Assembly (NCBI RefSeq): GCF_003478995.1
Contig: NZ_QUGI01000010.1
Location: 1-47,765, forward strand
Reading direction: 5' to 3'
DNA from: Pseudoflavonifractor sp. AF19-9AC
Lineage (GTDB): Bacteria; Bacillota; Clostridia; Oscillospirales; Oscillospiraceae
DNA length: 47,765 bases
A program made the translations under genes and the position numbers. Positions within the stretch are counted from its first letter, which is position 1; each line of letters opens with the position of its first letter. The notes beneath the pieces are model-generated. The model had not been told where the DNA came from. It made no database searches and was given only the letters and a program-made list of their open reading frames with translations. Positions 24,139-32,315 of this stretch are shown here, piece by piece.

Positions 24139-25395
24139 TTACCGCACCTGGCCCTCGCCCCGAATCACATATTTGAAGGTACAAAGCTCCCGCAGGCCCA
24201 GGGGGCCCCGGGCGTGGAGCTTCTGGGTGGAGATGCCCATCTCACAGCCCAGACCGAACTCCCCGCCGTCGGTAAACCGAGTGGAGGCGTTCCAGTAGAC
24301 CGCCGCAGAGTCCACCCCCGCCTGGAAGGCCCGGGCGGCCGCCTCGTCGGCGGTAATGATGGACTCGGAGTGGCCGGTGGAGTGGGCGGCGATGTGGGCC
24401 ATGGCCTCCTTCACCCCGGAGACCACCTTCACGGCCAGGATGTAGTCCAGAAACTCGGTGTCAAAGTCCCGCTCCCCGGCAGGGGTGCCGGGAATGAGGG
24501 CGGCGGCCTCCTGATCGAGGCGCAGCTCCACGGGGGGCAGGCCCTTCTCCCGCCGCTCCTCCACCAGCCGCTTTTGAAGCCGGGGCAGGAACTCCGGGGC
24601 CACCGCCCGGTCCACCAGGCACACCTCGGCGGCGTTGCACACCGAGGGCCGGGAGCACTTGGCGTTCTCCACAATGTTCAAAGCCATGTCCAGATCGGCC
24701 TTTTGATCCACATAGATGTGGCAGATGCCGGTGCCCGTCTCCACCACGGGGACGGCGGCGTTGTCCACGCAGGCCCGGATGAGCCCCGCGCCGCCCCTGG
24801 GAATGAGCAGGTCCACATAGCCCCGGGCCCGCATGAGTTCGTTGGCACTCTCCCGGCTGGTGTCCTCCACCAGCTCCAGGGCGTCGGCGGGCAGGCCCGC
24901 CTCCTGAAGGCCCTTTTTCAGGGCGGCCACGATGGCCGCGGCGGAGCGGTGGGCCTCCTTGCCGCTGCGCAGCACGCAGGCGGAGCCCGCCTTCAGGGCC
25001 AGGGCGGCGGCGTCGGAGGTGACGTTGGGGCGGCTCTCGTAGATGATGGCAATGACCCCCATGGGCACGGCGGTGCGCTCAATCACCAGGCCGTTGGGCC
25101 GCTCCACCCGCTGGAGCACCTCCCCCACCGGGTCGGGCAGCTGAGCCACCTCCCGGATGCCCTGGGCCATGCCCGCGATGCGCTCGCCGCTCAGGGCCAG
25201 CCGGTCCAGCATCACCTCGGACACTGTTCCCCGGGCCGCCTCCAGGTCCTGGGCGTTGGCGGCCAGAATGGTCTCCCGGTCCGCCTCCAGGGCGTCCGCC
25301 ATGGCCAGCAGGGCCCGGTTCTTTGTCTCCGTATCCGCCAGAGCCATGGCCCCCTTGGCCTTCCTGGCCCGCTCCAGCAGCTCCATTGTCGTCAT
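24139..25395 (-). CDS. proA: Gamma-glutamyl phosphate reductase
   Basis: NADPH-dependent second step of proline synthesis from glutamate, giving glutamate semialdehyde. 418 residues, normal for ProA. Aldehyde-dehydrogenase fold with the catalytic cysteine in RPSVCNAAE (Cys253), the segment [27 protein letters not shown] and C-terminal [17 protein letters not shown]. Last gene of proC-proB-small protein-proA. ATG with GGGGG 7 bases upstream. Confidence 0.96.
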   Translation of the reverse strand: MTTMELLERARKAKGAMALADTETKNRALLAMADALEADRETILAANAQDLEAARGTVSEVMLDRLALSGERIAGMAQGIREVAQLPDPVGEVLQRVERPNGLVIERTAVPMGVIAIIYESRPNVTSDAAALALKAGSACVLRSGKEAHRSAAAIVAALKKGLQEAGLPADALELVEDTSRESANELMRARGYVDLLIPRGGAGLIRACVDNAAVPVVETGTGICHIYVDQKADLDMALNIVENAKCSRPSVCNAAEVCLVDRAVAPEFLPRLQKRLVEERREKGLPPVELRLDQEAAALIPGTPAGERDFDTEFLDYILAVKVVSGVKEAMAHIAAHSTGHSESIITADEAAARAFQAGVDSAAVYWNASTRFTDGGEFGLGCEMGISTQKLHARGPLGLRELCTFKYVIRGEGQVR

Positions 25396-25415
25396 GGTAA
25401 GTCCCCCGTTTCCTC

Positions 25416-25667
25416 TCAGCCCTTCAGGCCGTTCTCCTGCCGCTCCATGTTCTCCACTACGATGTCGTAGATCTCCCCCAGACCGGCGCAGTACTCCAGC
25501 ACCTGCCAGGGCTGGTTGGTGTGAAAGTGGAGCTTCATGGCCTCCTCATCCCCCGCCACCAGCAGGCAATCCCCGGCAAAGTGGGTGCGGATGTAGTCGT
25601 TCACGTCGTCCTCGTCCACCGTGCAGCCCTCTATGAGCAGCTGGGTGTCAAATTTAAATTCCAGCAT
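25416..25667 (-). CDS. Small protein resembling the C-terminal region of FakA/YloV-type DAK2 proteins
   Basis: 83 residues, [20 protein letters not shown] at the start and [21 protein letters not shown] followed by [14 protein letters not shown] at the end. The second part resembles the last segment of FakA/YloV-like (DAK2-domain) proteins, where VHTDxPGxVL..IxIENMREQ is typical. The kinase half is absent. It has its own ribosome site (AGGGG, 7 bases) and sits between proB and proA, 20 bp before proA. A role in fatty-acid binding or in control of proline synthesis is possible but unproven. Confidence 0.7.
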   Translation of the reverse strand: MLEFKFDTQLLIEGCTVDEDDVNDYIRTHFAGDCLLVAGDEEAMKLHFHTNQPWQVLEYCAGLGEIYDIVVENMERQENGLKG

Positions 25668-25705
25668 GGAATATCCCCTCTTATTAATACGTTTTGGATT
25701 GTAAA

Positions 25706-26479
25706 TTATCCCCTCGGACGGGCCAGAAAGCGGGTGCCCACGCCCTTGCCCTCCACAATGTCGTAGAGCACATCCGGGTTCTCGCCGTTGGCGATGACCA
25801 TGTGGCACCCCGCCTGGGTGACCATGCGGGCCGCCCGCAGCTTGGTCTCCATGCCGCCGGTGCCCAGGTCGCTGCCCTTGCCGCCGGCCAGGGCCTCAAT
25901 CTCCGGGGTGACCTCCTCCACCACAGGCAGCAGCCGGGCGTTGGGGTCGGTGCGGGGATCGGCGGTGTAGAGCCCGTCGATGTCACTGAGGAGCACCAGC
26001 AGGTCCGCCCGCACAGAGCAGGCCACAATGGCGCCCAGGGTGTCGTTGTCGCCCACCTTGATCTCGGCGGTGGCCACGGTGTCGTTCTCGTTGATGACGG
26101 GCAGCGCCCCCAGCTCCAGCAGGCGGAACATGGTGTTTTCAAAGTTCTGCCGCCGGTCGGCGTGGTCCACGTCCTCTCCGGTGAGCAGGATCTGGGCCAC
26201 AGTGTGGTTATATTTGGTGAACAGCCGGTCGTAGGTGTACATCAGCTCGCACTGGCCCACAGCGGCCGCCGCCTGCTTGGTGGGCATGTCGGTGGGGCGG
26301 CCGGGCAGGTTCAGCTTGCCCACGCCCATGCCGATGGCTCCCGAGGAGACCAGAATCATCTCATGCCCCGCGTTTTTCAAATCGGACATCACCTTCACCA
26401 GCTCCTCCACGTGGCGGATGTTCAGCCGCCCGGTGGCGTGGGCCAGGGTGGAAGTCCCTACCTTTACTACAACTCTCAA
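25706..26479 (-). CDS. proB: Glutamate 5-kinase, short form without PUA domain
   Basis: First step of proline synthesis: phosphorylates glutamate. 257 residues of amino-acid-kinase fold: VVVKVGTSTL, LVSSGAIGMGVGKL, INENDTVATAEIKVGDNDTLGA, LLSDIDGLYTADPR and GTGGMETKLRAA. The C-terminal PUA domain of the roughly 370-residue form is absent, as in many short ProBs. It starts at TTG 26479 behind GAGGTG. Feedback inhibition by proline acts on the kinase domain and is expected to remain. Confidence 0.95.
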   Translation of the reverse strand: MRVVVKVGTSTLAHATGRLNIRHVEELVKVMSDLKNAGHEMILVSSGAIGMGVGKLNLPGRPTDMPTKQAAAAVGQCELMYTYDRLFTKYNHTVAQILLTGEDVDHADRRQNFENTMFRLLELGALPVINENDTVATAEIKVGDNDTLGAIVACSVRADLLVLLSDIDGLYTADPRTDPNARLLPVVEEVTPEIEALAGGKGSDLGTGGMETKLRAARMVTQAGCHMVIANGENPDVLYDIVEGKGVGTRFLARPRG

Positions 26480-26516
26480 GGATCACACCTCATTTTCCCG
26501 CCGCTTCGGCCCGGCC

Positions 26517-27323
26517 TCAGCCCTGGCCCAGCTGCAGCGTCTTTTCGTAGGCGGCAATGACCGCGTCCATGGCGGCGGCCCGGAAGCCCCGCTCCTCCAG
26601 CAGGCGCACGCCCTGAATGGTGGTGCCGCCGGGGGAACACACGCCGTCCTTCATGTCGCCGGGGTGGATGCCCGTCTCCAGCAGCAGCTTGGCCGCTCCC
26701 TTCACCATCTGGGCGGTGTACATCTGGGCCTTGTCCCGGGGCAGGCCGCAGGCCACGCCGCCGTCGGCCAGAGCCTCAATGAGCAGGGCGCAGAAGGCCG
26801 GGCCGCAGCCGGACAGGGACATGGCCGCGTCGCACAGGTCCTCGTTGATCTGATCCACCAGGCCGGCGGGTGTCAGCAATGTCTTGAAGTCCTTCAGTTC
26901 CTCCTCCGTCACGTCCAGCCCGCAGTACTGGATCACCCCCGCGCCCACAGCCACAGGGGTGTTGGGCATGAGGCGGATGACGGGATACTTGCCCCCGGCC
27001 ATCTCCTGGATGGTCTGGGCAGACAGGCCGGCAGCCATGGAAGCCAGCACAAACCGGTCCTTCCGGGCGGCCAGAACGGGGGCCAGGTCCTTCAGCACCC
27101 GGGCCATCACCTGGGGCTTGACCCCCAGGAAAATGATCTGGCACTGCTGGGCCACCGTCCGGTTGTCCGACAGCTTGGCGTCCAGCTCCATGGCTAGCTT
27201 CTTGGCCTTCTCCGGGGACCGGTTGGCCAGATACACCGGCGCTCCCGCCGCACCTTTGGCCGCCGCCCGGGCCAGAGCCCCGCCCATATGTCCGGTACCA
27301 ATAAATCCAATGGATTGAAACAT
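26517..27323 (-). CDS. proC: Pyrroline-5-carboxylate reductase
   Basis: Last step of proline synthesis: reduces P5C with NAD(P)H. 268 residues. N-terminal nucleotide-binding fold GFIGTGHMGGALA, then VKPQ, RLMPNTPVAVGAG, SGCGPAF and the C-terminal SPGGTTIQGVRLLEERGF. GGGAGGAG precedes the ATG. First gene of the proline operon, so all three enzymes are made together. It could also reduce P5C formed by hydroxyproline dehydration, the route known from gut clostridia. Confidence 0.96.
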   Translation of the reverse strand: MFQSIGFIGTGHMGGALARAAAKGAAGAPVYLANRSPEKAKKLAMELDAKLSDNRTVAQQCQIIFLGVKPQVMARVLKDLAPVLAARKDRFVLASMAAGLSAQTIQEMAGGKYPVIRLMPNTPVAVGAGVIQYCGLDVTEEELKDFKTLLTPAGLVDQINEDLCDAAMSLSGCGPAFCALLIEALADGGVACGLPRDKAQMYTAQMVKGAAKLLLETGIHPGDMKDGVCSPGGTTIQGVRLLEERGFRAAAMDAVIAAYEKTLQLGQG

Positions 27324-27387
27324 CCTGATTCTCCTCCCTTTGGGCGGCCGGCACAGCGCTCCTGCGGGCCTTCCCATCTCTGCTTTC

Positions 27388-27415
27388 ATCATAACACGGA
27401 CAGGCTACAATTCAA
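27388..27415 (-). promoter_or_regulatory. Promoter of the proC-proB-proA operon
   Basis: Minus strand: TTGAAT, 16 bases, TATGAT, about 65 bp before the proC start. Confidence 0.55.
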
Positions 27416-27674
27416 TACATTTTCTGTTAAGAATTCAGAAGATCGCTCCTCAGCCTTGGAGAAAAAACTCCTCACCCATTGCATCGCACAGGGGCCACCC
27501 CTGCATGGATTTCAGGTCCGAATCGATCCGGGCTCCTGTCTCGCCAGCCCGCCTCCAATTTGCCCGTTGTGCATTTTGTTAAATTTTTATCATTTTATTG
27601 TTAATTTTTTCACTTATCTGTCAATTTCAACAAGATTTTTGAAGTGTTTTTTCTTTGTTTAGCGCGATAAATAA
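27416..27674. other. Intergenic stretch between proC and the LysR gene
   Basis: About 260 bp, unusually A/T-rich at its right end (27575-27660, runs such as TTTTATTGTTAATTTTTTC). I see no reliable terminator for the LysR gene and no coding signal. It may hold a transcription end or a protein-binding region. Confidence 0.4.
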
Positions 27675-28553
27675 CTATATTGAATTTTGCTCAACATAAG
27701 TGCGGATCTCCTGAAGCATTTTCTCACATGCAAGAGAGAGTCTTCTTCCTCGCAAAACGCCCACTCCAATGGTGCGGTAAATGTTGTTTTCAATGGGGTA
27801 GACCTTGTAGTGTCCGGCGCAGTGCTGCAGCACCAGCTCAGGCATAATGCTGCACCCAATTCCATTTTCCACCAGGGCCAGCACCGAGTGATCCAGGGTA
27901 ATAAAATAGGTCGGACTGGGCTCCAGCTGATTGCGGTTCATAAACTCCTGGGTGGTACGGTCATACCCCCGCTGGGACAGAATCAACGTCATTTCCTTTA
28001 AATCCTGGATGGTCACATAGGACCGATTGGGGGGCACATAGTCTGTGGGCGTGACGCACAGCAGCCGGTCGTGGGCCAGGGTAATCGTGGAGAATTTATC
28101 GGAGGACGGAAGGGACAAAAACCCCATATCCAGTGTATTTTCCAACAGCATACGCTCAATTGCTTGATATCCTTCCTGGTACACCCGCACCTCAATGTTG
28201 GGGTACTTGACCCGGAAAGACTGCAGGATGCCGGGAATCCAGTTGCGGCACACGCTGTCTACCACACCCACATGGACGACGCCCTTTTCCAGTCCCTTGA
28301 TTTGAGACACATACTCCTGCAGATGGGCTTCCTGGGCCAGAATTGCCCGGATCTGCGGCAGCAGCATCTGCCCGTCCGCGGTCAGACTGGCCCCGGTCCG
28401 GTCCCGGTACAAAAGTGGAAAGCCAAAGGTGCGCTCCAGAGCACTGATGGCGTGACTGGCTGCCGATGGCGTGATATGCAGCGACTCAGCTGCCTTGGTC
28501 ATGTTCCCATATTCTGCTATGGCAGAAAATAATTGATAAGCCCCCAAGGACAT
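27675..28553 (-). CDS. LysR-family transcriptional regulator
   Basis: 292 residues. N-terminal winged helix (LFSAIAEYGNMTKAAESLHI, then TPSAASHAISALERTFG) and a C-terminal periplasmic-binding-like effector domain (GVVHVGVVDSVCRNWIPGIL onward). It is transcribed away from the 2-hydroxyacid dehydrogenase/TRAP operon, with 143 bp between them, overlapping promoters and one palindrome, so it almost certainly controls that operon and itself. The inducer is probably the TRAP substrate or a catabolite. AGGAGG is 10 bases before the ATG. Confidence 0.92.
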   Translation of the reverse strand: MSLGAYQLFSAIAEYGNMTKAAESLHITPSAASHAISALERTFGFPLLYRDRTGASLTADGQMLLPQIRAILAQEAHLQEYVSQIKGLEKGVVHVGVVDSVCRNWIPGILQSFRVKYPNIEVRVYQEGYQAIERMLLENTLDMGFLSLPSSDKFSTITLAHDRLLCVTPTDYVPPNRSYVTIQDLKEMTLILSQRGYDRTTQEFMNRNQLEPSPTYFITLDHSVLALVENGIGCSIMPELVLQHCAGHYKVYPIENNIYRTIGVGVLRGRRLSLACEKMLQEIRTYVEQNSI

Positions 28554-28594
28554 GGCAAACGCTCCTCCTTATGTGAATTTGTTTCAACATTATC

Positions 28595-28606
28595 CATAAT
28601 ATTATG
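28595..28606. promoter_or_regulatory. LysR operator palindrome
   Basis: CATAATATTATG, a perfect 12-bp palindrome, covers the -10 of the lysR promoter and lies just upstream of the plus-strand -35. This is a position that would allow self-repression and activation of the operon. Confidence 0.6.
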
Positions 28607-28624
28607 ATATTTACTAAATGTCAA
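28596..28624 (-). promoter_or_regulatory. Promoter of the LysR gene
   Basis: Minus strand: TTGACA, 17 bases, TATTAT. Near-consensus, and its -10 is inside the palindrome. Confidence 0.75.
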
Positions 28625-28638
28625 GAATCCGCTATGAT
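28610..28638 (+). promoter_or_regulatory. Promoter of the dehydrogenase/TRAP operon
   Basis: TTTACT, 17 bases, TATGAT. It overlaps the divergent lysR promoter, and its weak -35 fits activator dependence. Leader of about 55 bases to the ATG at 28697. Confidence 0.6.
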
Positions 28639-28696
28639 GTTGCCATCCAATCCAGGTACTCACCAAATCCTAACGAAGTCCGGAGGTTCGCGTGCT

Positions 28697-29689
28697 ATGA
28701 GCAGAAACGTTCTCATTACCAATCCAACACTCCACCCCAACGCAAAAAAGACTCTGGAGGAACTGGGCTTTTCCGTATTCATTGCTTCGGATCCCTCCGA
28801 GGACGCCCTGATTGCACAGATCAACGAGCACCAGATTGTGGGCATGTTTGTCCGCATTGAGAAAATCACCGGCAAAATCTTTGATTCCTGCCCCAGCCTG
28901 CGCATTGTCGTGGAAAACGGCATCGGCGTGGACAACATCGACGTGGCTGCCGCCACCCGCAACGGCGTACAGGTTGCAAACCTGTCTCTGGGCGCTCTGG
29001 CCGTGGCCGAGCACACCATGGCTTTTCTGCTGGCCCTGGGCCGGGACCTGCGCCGGAACGACATCACCACCCGGGCAGGCCAGTGGCTCTCCTTCAATCA
29101 GCCCTCCTTCAACAGCGTCCCCATCATGGGCAGCAAACTGCTGATCGTGGGCACCGGAAACATCGGCCGGCAAGTGGCCAAGCGGGCAGCCGGCATGGGC
29201 ATGGAGCTGCTGGGCTTTGACCCCTACCTCTCCCGGGAGCGCATGGCGGAGGCCGGCATCCGGAAGGTGGAGACCCTGGAGGAGGGTCTGGCAGAGGCGG
29301 ACTTCGTCACCGTCCACATGCCGCTCACCGACCAGACCCGGGGCATGTTCTCCACCCAGCAGTTTGCTCAGATGAAGGACAGCGCCTTCTTCGTAAATGT
29401 GGGCCGCGGCCCCATTGTGGATGAGAAGGCACTCTATGAGGCGCTGAAAAACCACGAGATCGCCGGCGCCGCCCTGGATGTGTTTGAGCAGGAGCCCACC
29501 CCGGCGGACAACCCCCTCTTCACTCTGGACAACATTTTGTTCAGCGCCCACGTGGCAGGCACCCACAAGACTCTGATGGCCGACCAGGCCATTCTGGGCG
29601 CCCAGTCCATCGCGGAAGCCATCGACCGCCAGGGACTCTACGCTCTCAATGTAGTCAACGAACGGCAGCTTCAGGCACAAAAGCCGTAA
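28697..29689 (+). CDS. D-2-hydroxyacid dehydrogenase (glyoxylate/hydroxypyruvate reductase or PGDH-like)
   Basis: NAD(P)H-dependent reductase of 2-oxoacids. 330 residues. Rossmann site VGTGNIGRQVAKRAAGMG and the catalytic triad Arg237 (NVGRGP), Glu266 (FEQEP) and His285 (SAHVAGTH) are in place. No ACT regulatory domain, so biosynthetic SerA is less likely. First gene of the LysR-controlled operon; GGAGG lies 10 bases before the ATG. In this setting glyoxylate or hydroxypyruvate is the most natural substrate, which is inference from the neighbouring lyase and transporter. Confidence 0.85.
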   Translation: MSRNVLITNPTLHPNAKKTLEELGFSVFIASDPSEDALIAQINEHQIVGMFVRIEKITGKIFDSCPSLRIVVENGIGVDNIDVAAATRNGVQVANLSLGALAVAEHTMAFLLALGRDLRRNDITTRAGQWLSFNQPSFNSVPIMGSKLLIVGTGNIGRQVAKRAAGMGMELLGFDPYLSRERMAEAGIRKVETLEEGLAEADFVTVHMPLTDQTRGMFSTQQFAQMKDSAFFVNVGRGPIVDEKALYEALKNHEIAGAALDVFEQEPTPADNPLFTLDNILFSAHVAGTHKTLMADQAILGAQSIAEAIDRQGLYALNVVNERQLQAQKP

Positions 29690-29725
29690 ATCCATGATTT
29701 TAAACAGCAAAGGAGACGACGTATC

Positions 29726-30610
29726 ATGAAATTCCAAGGTATCCTGACCGCACTGGTCACCCCCATGAACGATCAGTTCCAGGTAGACGAAGAGCAGCTG
29801 CGCCAGCTGGTCCGTCTGCAGATCGAAAGCGGAATTCACGGCCTGGTTATGCTGGGCGGCACCGGTGAATACGCCGCGCTCTCCGCTGAGGAGCGCCAGC
29901 GTGCCGTGCGCATCGCCAAGGAAGAGGCGGCCGGGCGGGTGCCCGTGGTGGCCGGCGTGCTGGAGCCCGGCTTCGGCGAGTGCATGAAGGCCTGCAAGGC
30001 CTTTGAGGCCATGGGCGTGGACGCGCTGCTGGTGCTGACTCCCTTCTACCTCAGTCCTTCCCAGCCCGGAATTATCGACTACTTCCAGCGGGTGGATCAG
30101 GCTGTTCACACCCCCATTATTCTCTATAATATCCCCTACCGCACCAGCGTCAACATGACGCCTGAGACGGTGGAAACCATCGTGAACACCACCAAAAACG
30201 TGGTGGGCATCAAGGAGTGCTCTCCCGATCTGGGCCAGAACATCGACCTTCTCCGCCGCGTGGGCGACCGCATCTCCGTACTCAGCGGCGAGGAGTTCTT
30301 GGCCGGCAGCGTCATGACCTACGGCGCCTGCGGCGGCATCATTGCCACCGCCAACGTTCTTCCCAAAATCTGGCTGGAGCTGTATAATAAAGCCTCCTCC
30401 GGTCAGTACAAAGAGGCCGCTGACCTGGTCAAGACCTACATCCCCCTCTTCAAGGCCCTCTTCCGCGAGGCCAATCCCGGCCCCATCAAGTACGCCATGC
30501 GTCGGTTGGGTCTGCCCGGCGGCCGCGCCTGCACTCCCATCCCCGCCGATCCCACTCCCGAGACTCAGGCTGTCATCGACAAGCTCCTGAAGGAGTTTGG
30601 TCTGCTCTAA
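29726..30610 (+). CDS. DapA-family class I lyase/synthase (aldolase or dehydratase)
   Basis: Schiff-base TIM-barrel enzyme, 294 residues. Lys163 (GIKE) forms the imine; Tyr134 and Arg139 in LYNIPYRT match E. coli DapA Tyr133 and Arg138. The GTTGES motif of true DapA reads GGTGEY, so the substrate site is altered and dihydrodipicolinate synthesis is unlikely as the main role. The family includes 4-hydroxy-2-oxoglutarate aldolase (HOGA1), sugar-acid aldolases and pyrroline-hydroxy-carboxylate deaminase; the retained Arg suggests a substrate with a second carboxylate. AAGGAG before the ATG; 36 bp after the dehydrogenase. Confidence 0.82.
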   Translation: MKFQGILTALVTPMNDQFQVDEEQLRQLVRLQIESGIHGLVMLGGTGEYAALSAEERQRAVRIAKEEAAGRVPVVAGVLEPGFGECMKACKAFEAMGVDALLVLTPFYLSPSQPGIIDYFQRVDQAVHTPIILYNIPYRTSVNMTPETVETIVNTTKNVVGIKECSPDLGQNIDLLRRVGDRISVLSGEEFLAGSVMTYGACGGIIATANVLPKIWLELYNKASSGQYKEAADLVKTYIPLFKALFREANPGPIKYAMRRLGLPGGRACTPIPADPTPETQAVIDKLLKEFGLL

Positions 30611-30625
30611 TCGGTACTGCGGTAC

Positions 30626-30658
30626 GCATGCCGCCCCGGCACCGCCGGGACGGCATGC
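30626..30658 (+). promoter_or_regulatory. Intercistronic stem-loop before dctP
   Basis: GCATGCCG.CCCGG pairs with CCGGG.CGGCATGC around a short loop, in the 140-bp gap between the lyase and solute-binding-protein genes. No T-run of note follows, so it probably processes or stabilises the message and allows more binding protein than enzyme, rather than ending the transcript. Confidence 0.55.
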
Positions 30659-30750
30659 TCCGCTTCTCTTCACAGGCCCATCCGGGCGGGCCTCACCCCA
30701 CAGCTCCCGGAAACCCAATTCCTGGTAGGATGAGAAGGAGGTATTCAGGT

Positions 30751-31761
30751 ATGTTGAAATTCGTTCGCTCAGCGGCAGCCGCCGCCTTATCCCTGGTCCT
30801 GGTCCTGGGCCTGTCCGCCTGCGCCGACATTGACGGAAACGGCGATGCAAAAGTGCTGAAAATGGCCCTGGAAATTGCCCCCAATGCCCTTACCACCCAG
30901 ATGGCCCAGCAGGCTGCCGACCAAATCAAAGAGGAGACCAATGGCTCCGTGGTTGTGGAGATTTACCCCTCCGGTCAGCTGGGCTCCCAGCGTGACTTTA
31001 TTGAAAGCATGATACTGGGCACCATTGAAATCGGATATGTCAGCGCCTCCTCCGTGGAAAATTTTGAGCCCGAGTTCGTTCTCTATGACATCCCCTTCAC
31101 CGTTTTTGGTCCCGAACACGCAGAAACACTCTGGAACAGCGACATCAGTCTGGAGGTCCAGCAGCGCTTTCTGGAGGAGCAGGGCATCCGTACCCTGGGC
31201 ATGATCGACTGCGGCCCCCGCAACATCTACACCACCGAAGAGGTGCATTCCTCCGGCGATTTCTCCAAGCTCACCATGCGCGTGGCCGACGTGGCCGGCC
31301 TCATCAACCTCTTTGACGCCCTGGGTGCAAACCCCACGGTGACGTCCTTTAACGAGATTTATACCGCTATGCAGACCGGCGTGGTCAATGGCTTCGAAAT
31401 CGGTCTGGAAAGCGTTTTGTCCAACAACCTGCAGGAAGTTGTGGACTACTGCGTAGAAACCTGTCACACCTACACCATCGACTGCTTCCTGATGAGTGAG
31501 AAGGCCTATCAGCGCCTGACCCCGGAGGAGCAGGAGATCGTCACCCGCGCCTTTGCCCAGGCCAGCGCCGACCAGCGCCGGATGTTCAATGAGAATCTGG
31601 TCGGGTATAAGGAAGAACTGGCTGCCGCCGGCGTTGAGACCATCCAGCTCTCCGACGAGGAGATGGACAAGCTCAACGAGATGGCCCAGCCCGCCATCGA
31701 AAAGTCCATCAGCGGCATCTTTGATCCATCCATCGTGGACGAAATCCGCGCCATGGGCTGA
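30751..31761 (+). CDS. dctP: TRAP transporter solute-binding lipoprotein, DctP family
   Basis: Captures a carboxylate outside the membrane and delivers it to DctQM. 336 residues with lipobox LGLSAC, Cys at about residue 24. Family marks: IEIGYVSASSVENFEPEF and the substrate-clamping region TMRVADVAGLINLFDALGANP, including the arginine that normally grips the ligand's carboxylate, followed by SFNEIYTAMQTGVVNGFE. AAGGAGG is upstream of the ATG. The ligand cannot be read from sequence; the operon suggests a hydroxy- or amino-dicarboxylate or similar organic acid. Confidence 0.9.
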   Translation: MLKFVRSAAAAALSLVLVLGLSACADIDGNGDAKVLKMALEIAPNALTTQMAQQAADQIKEETNGSVVVEIYPSGQLGSQRDFIESMILGTIEIGYVSASSVENFEPEFVLYDIPFTVFGPEHAETLWNSDISLEVQQRFLEEQGIRTLGMIDCGPRNIYTTEEVHSSGDFSKLTMRVADVAGLINLFDALGANPTVTSFNEIYTAMQTGVVNGFEIGLESVLSNNLQEVVDYCVETCHTYTIDCFLMSEKAYQRLTPEEQEIVTRAFAQASADQRRMFNENLVGYKEELAAAGVETIQLSDEEMDKLNEMAQPAIEKSISGIFDPSIVDEIRAMG

Positions 31762-31802
31762 CCGGCTTTGTCCATATGCTTGTTCATTAAGGAGGCGATC
31801 TT

Positions 31803-32315
31803 GTGAAAACCCTGTTTCATATCTACGACAAGGTATTGAAAGCCCTTTTGTGCTGCGCCACCGGCGGCTTTATCGTTATCTGCCTGCTTCAGATCTTTTT
31901 CCGCTATGTCCTGCAAAACTCCCTGGTCTGGTCCCAGGAGGCCTGCAACCTGCTGTTCTTCCTGTCCATCTTCCTGGGCTCCGCCGTATGCGTCACAGAG
32001 CGGAAGCACATCACCATCGACCTGGTTCTGGAGTATCTCCCCTTCTCCGTCAAGCGCTACTGGTTCCTGGTGATCTACGGAATCATGCTGGCCTTCTCCA
32101 TCTACATGGTCTTTACCGGCTATGACATGGCCCTGGCCTTTGCCCACCAGGTAACTTCTACCATGAAGCTCAGCTACTACCACGTCTATCTGGCAATCCC
32201 CATTTCCTGTGCTTGCATGGCCATCAATGTGGTGCGGGTGGCCGCCTACGATTTCTTTGTCGCCTATGCACCGCAGAATGATCCAAAACGGAACAAGGAG
32301 GGTGGTAACGCATGA
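31803..32315 (+). CDS. dctQ: TRAP transporter small membrane subunit, DctQ family
   Basis: 170 residues with four hydrophobic helices (LLCCATGGFIVICLLQIFFRY; NLLFFLSIFLGSAVCV; WFLVIYGIMLAFSIYMVF; VYLAIPISCACMAINVV) and the FFRYVLQNSLVWSQE stretch typical of DctQ. It starts at GTG 31803 behind AAGGAGG. It bridges DctP and DctM; its stop codon overlaps the dctM ATG by 4 bases. Confidence 0.92.
   Translation: MKTLFHIYDKVLKALLCCATGGFIVICLLQIFFRYVLQNSLVWSQEACNLLFFLSIFLGSAVCVTERKHITIDLVLEYLPFSVKRYWFLVIYGIMLAFSIYMVFTGYDMALAFAHQVTSTMKLSYYHVYLAIPISCACMAINVVRVAAYDFFVAYAPQNDPKRNKEGGNA

Noticed and set aside
28670..30850. Minus-strand open frame of 726 codons opposite the dehydrogenase and lyase genes.
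   Set aside because: It is antisense to two genes with clear catalytic motifs and has low-complexity Gly/His/Ala composition typical of reverse frames in GC-rich DNA.
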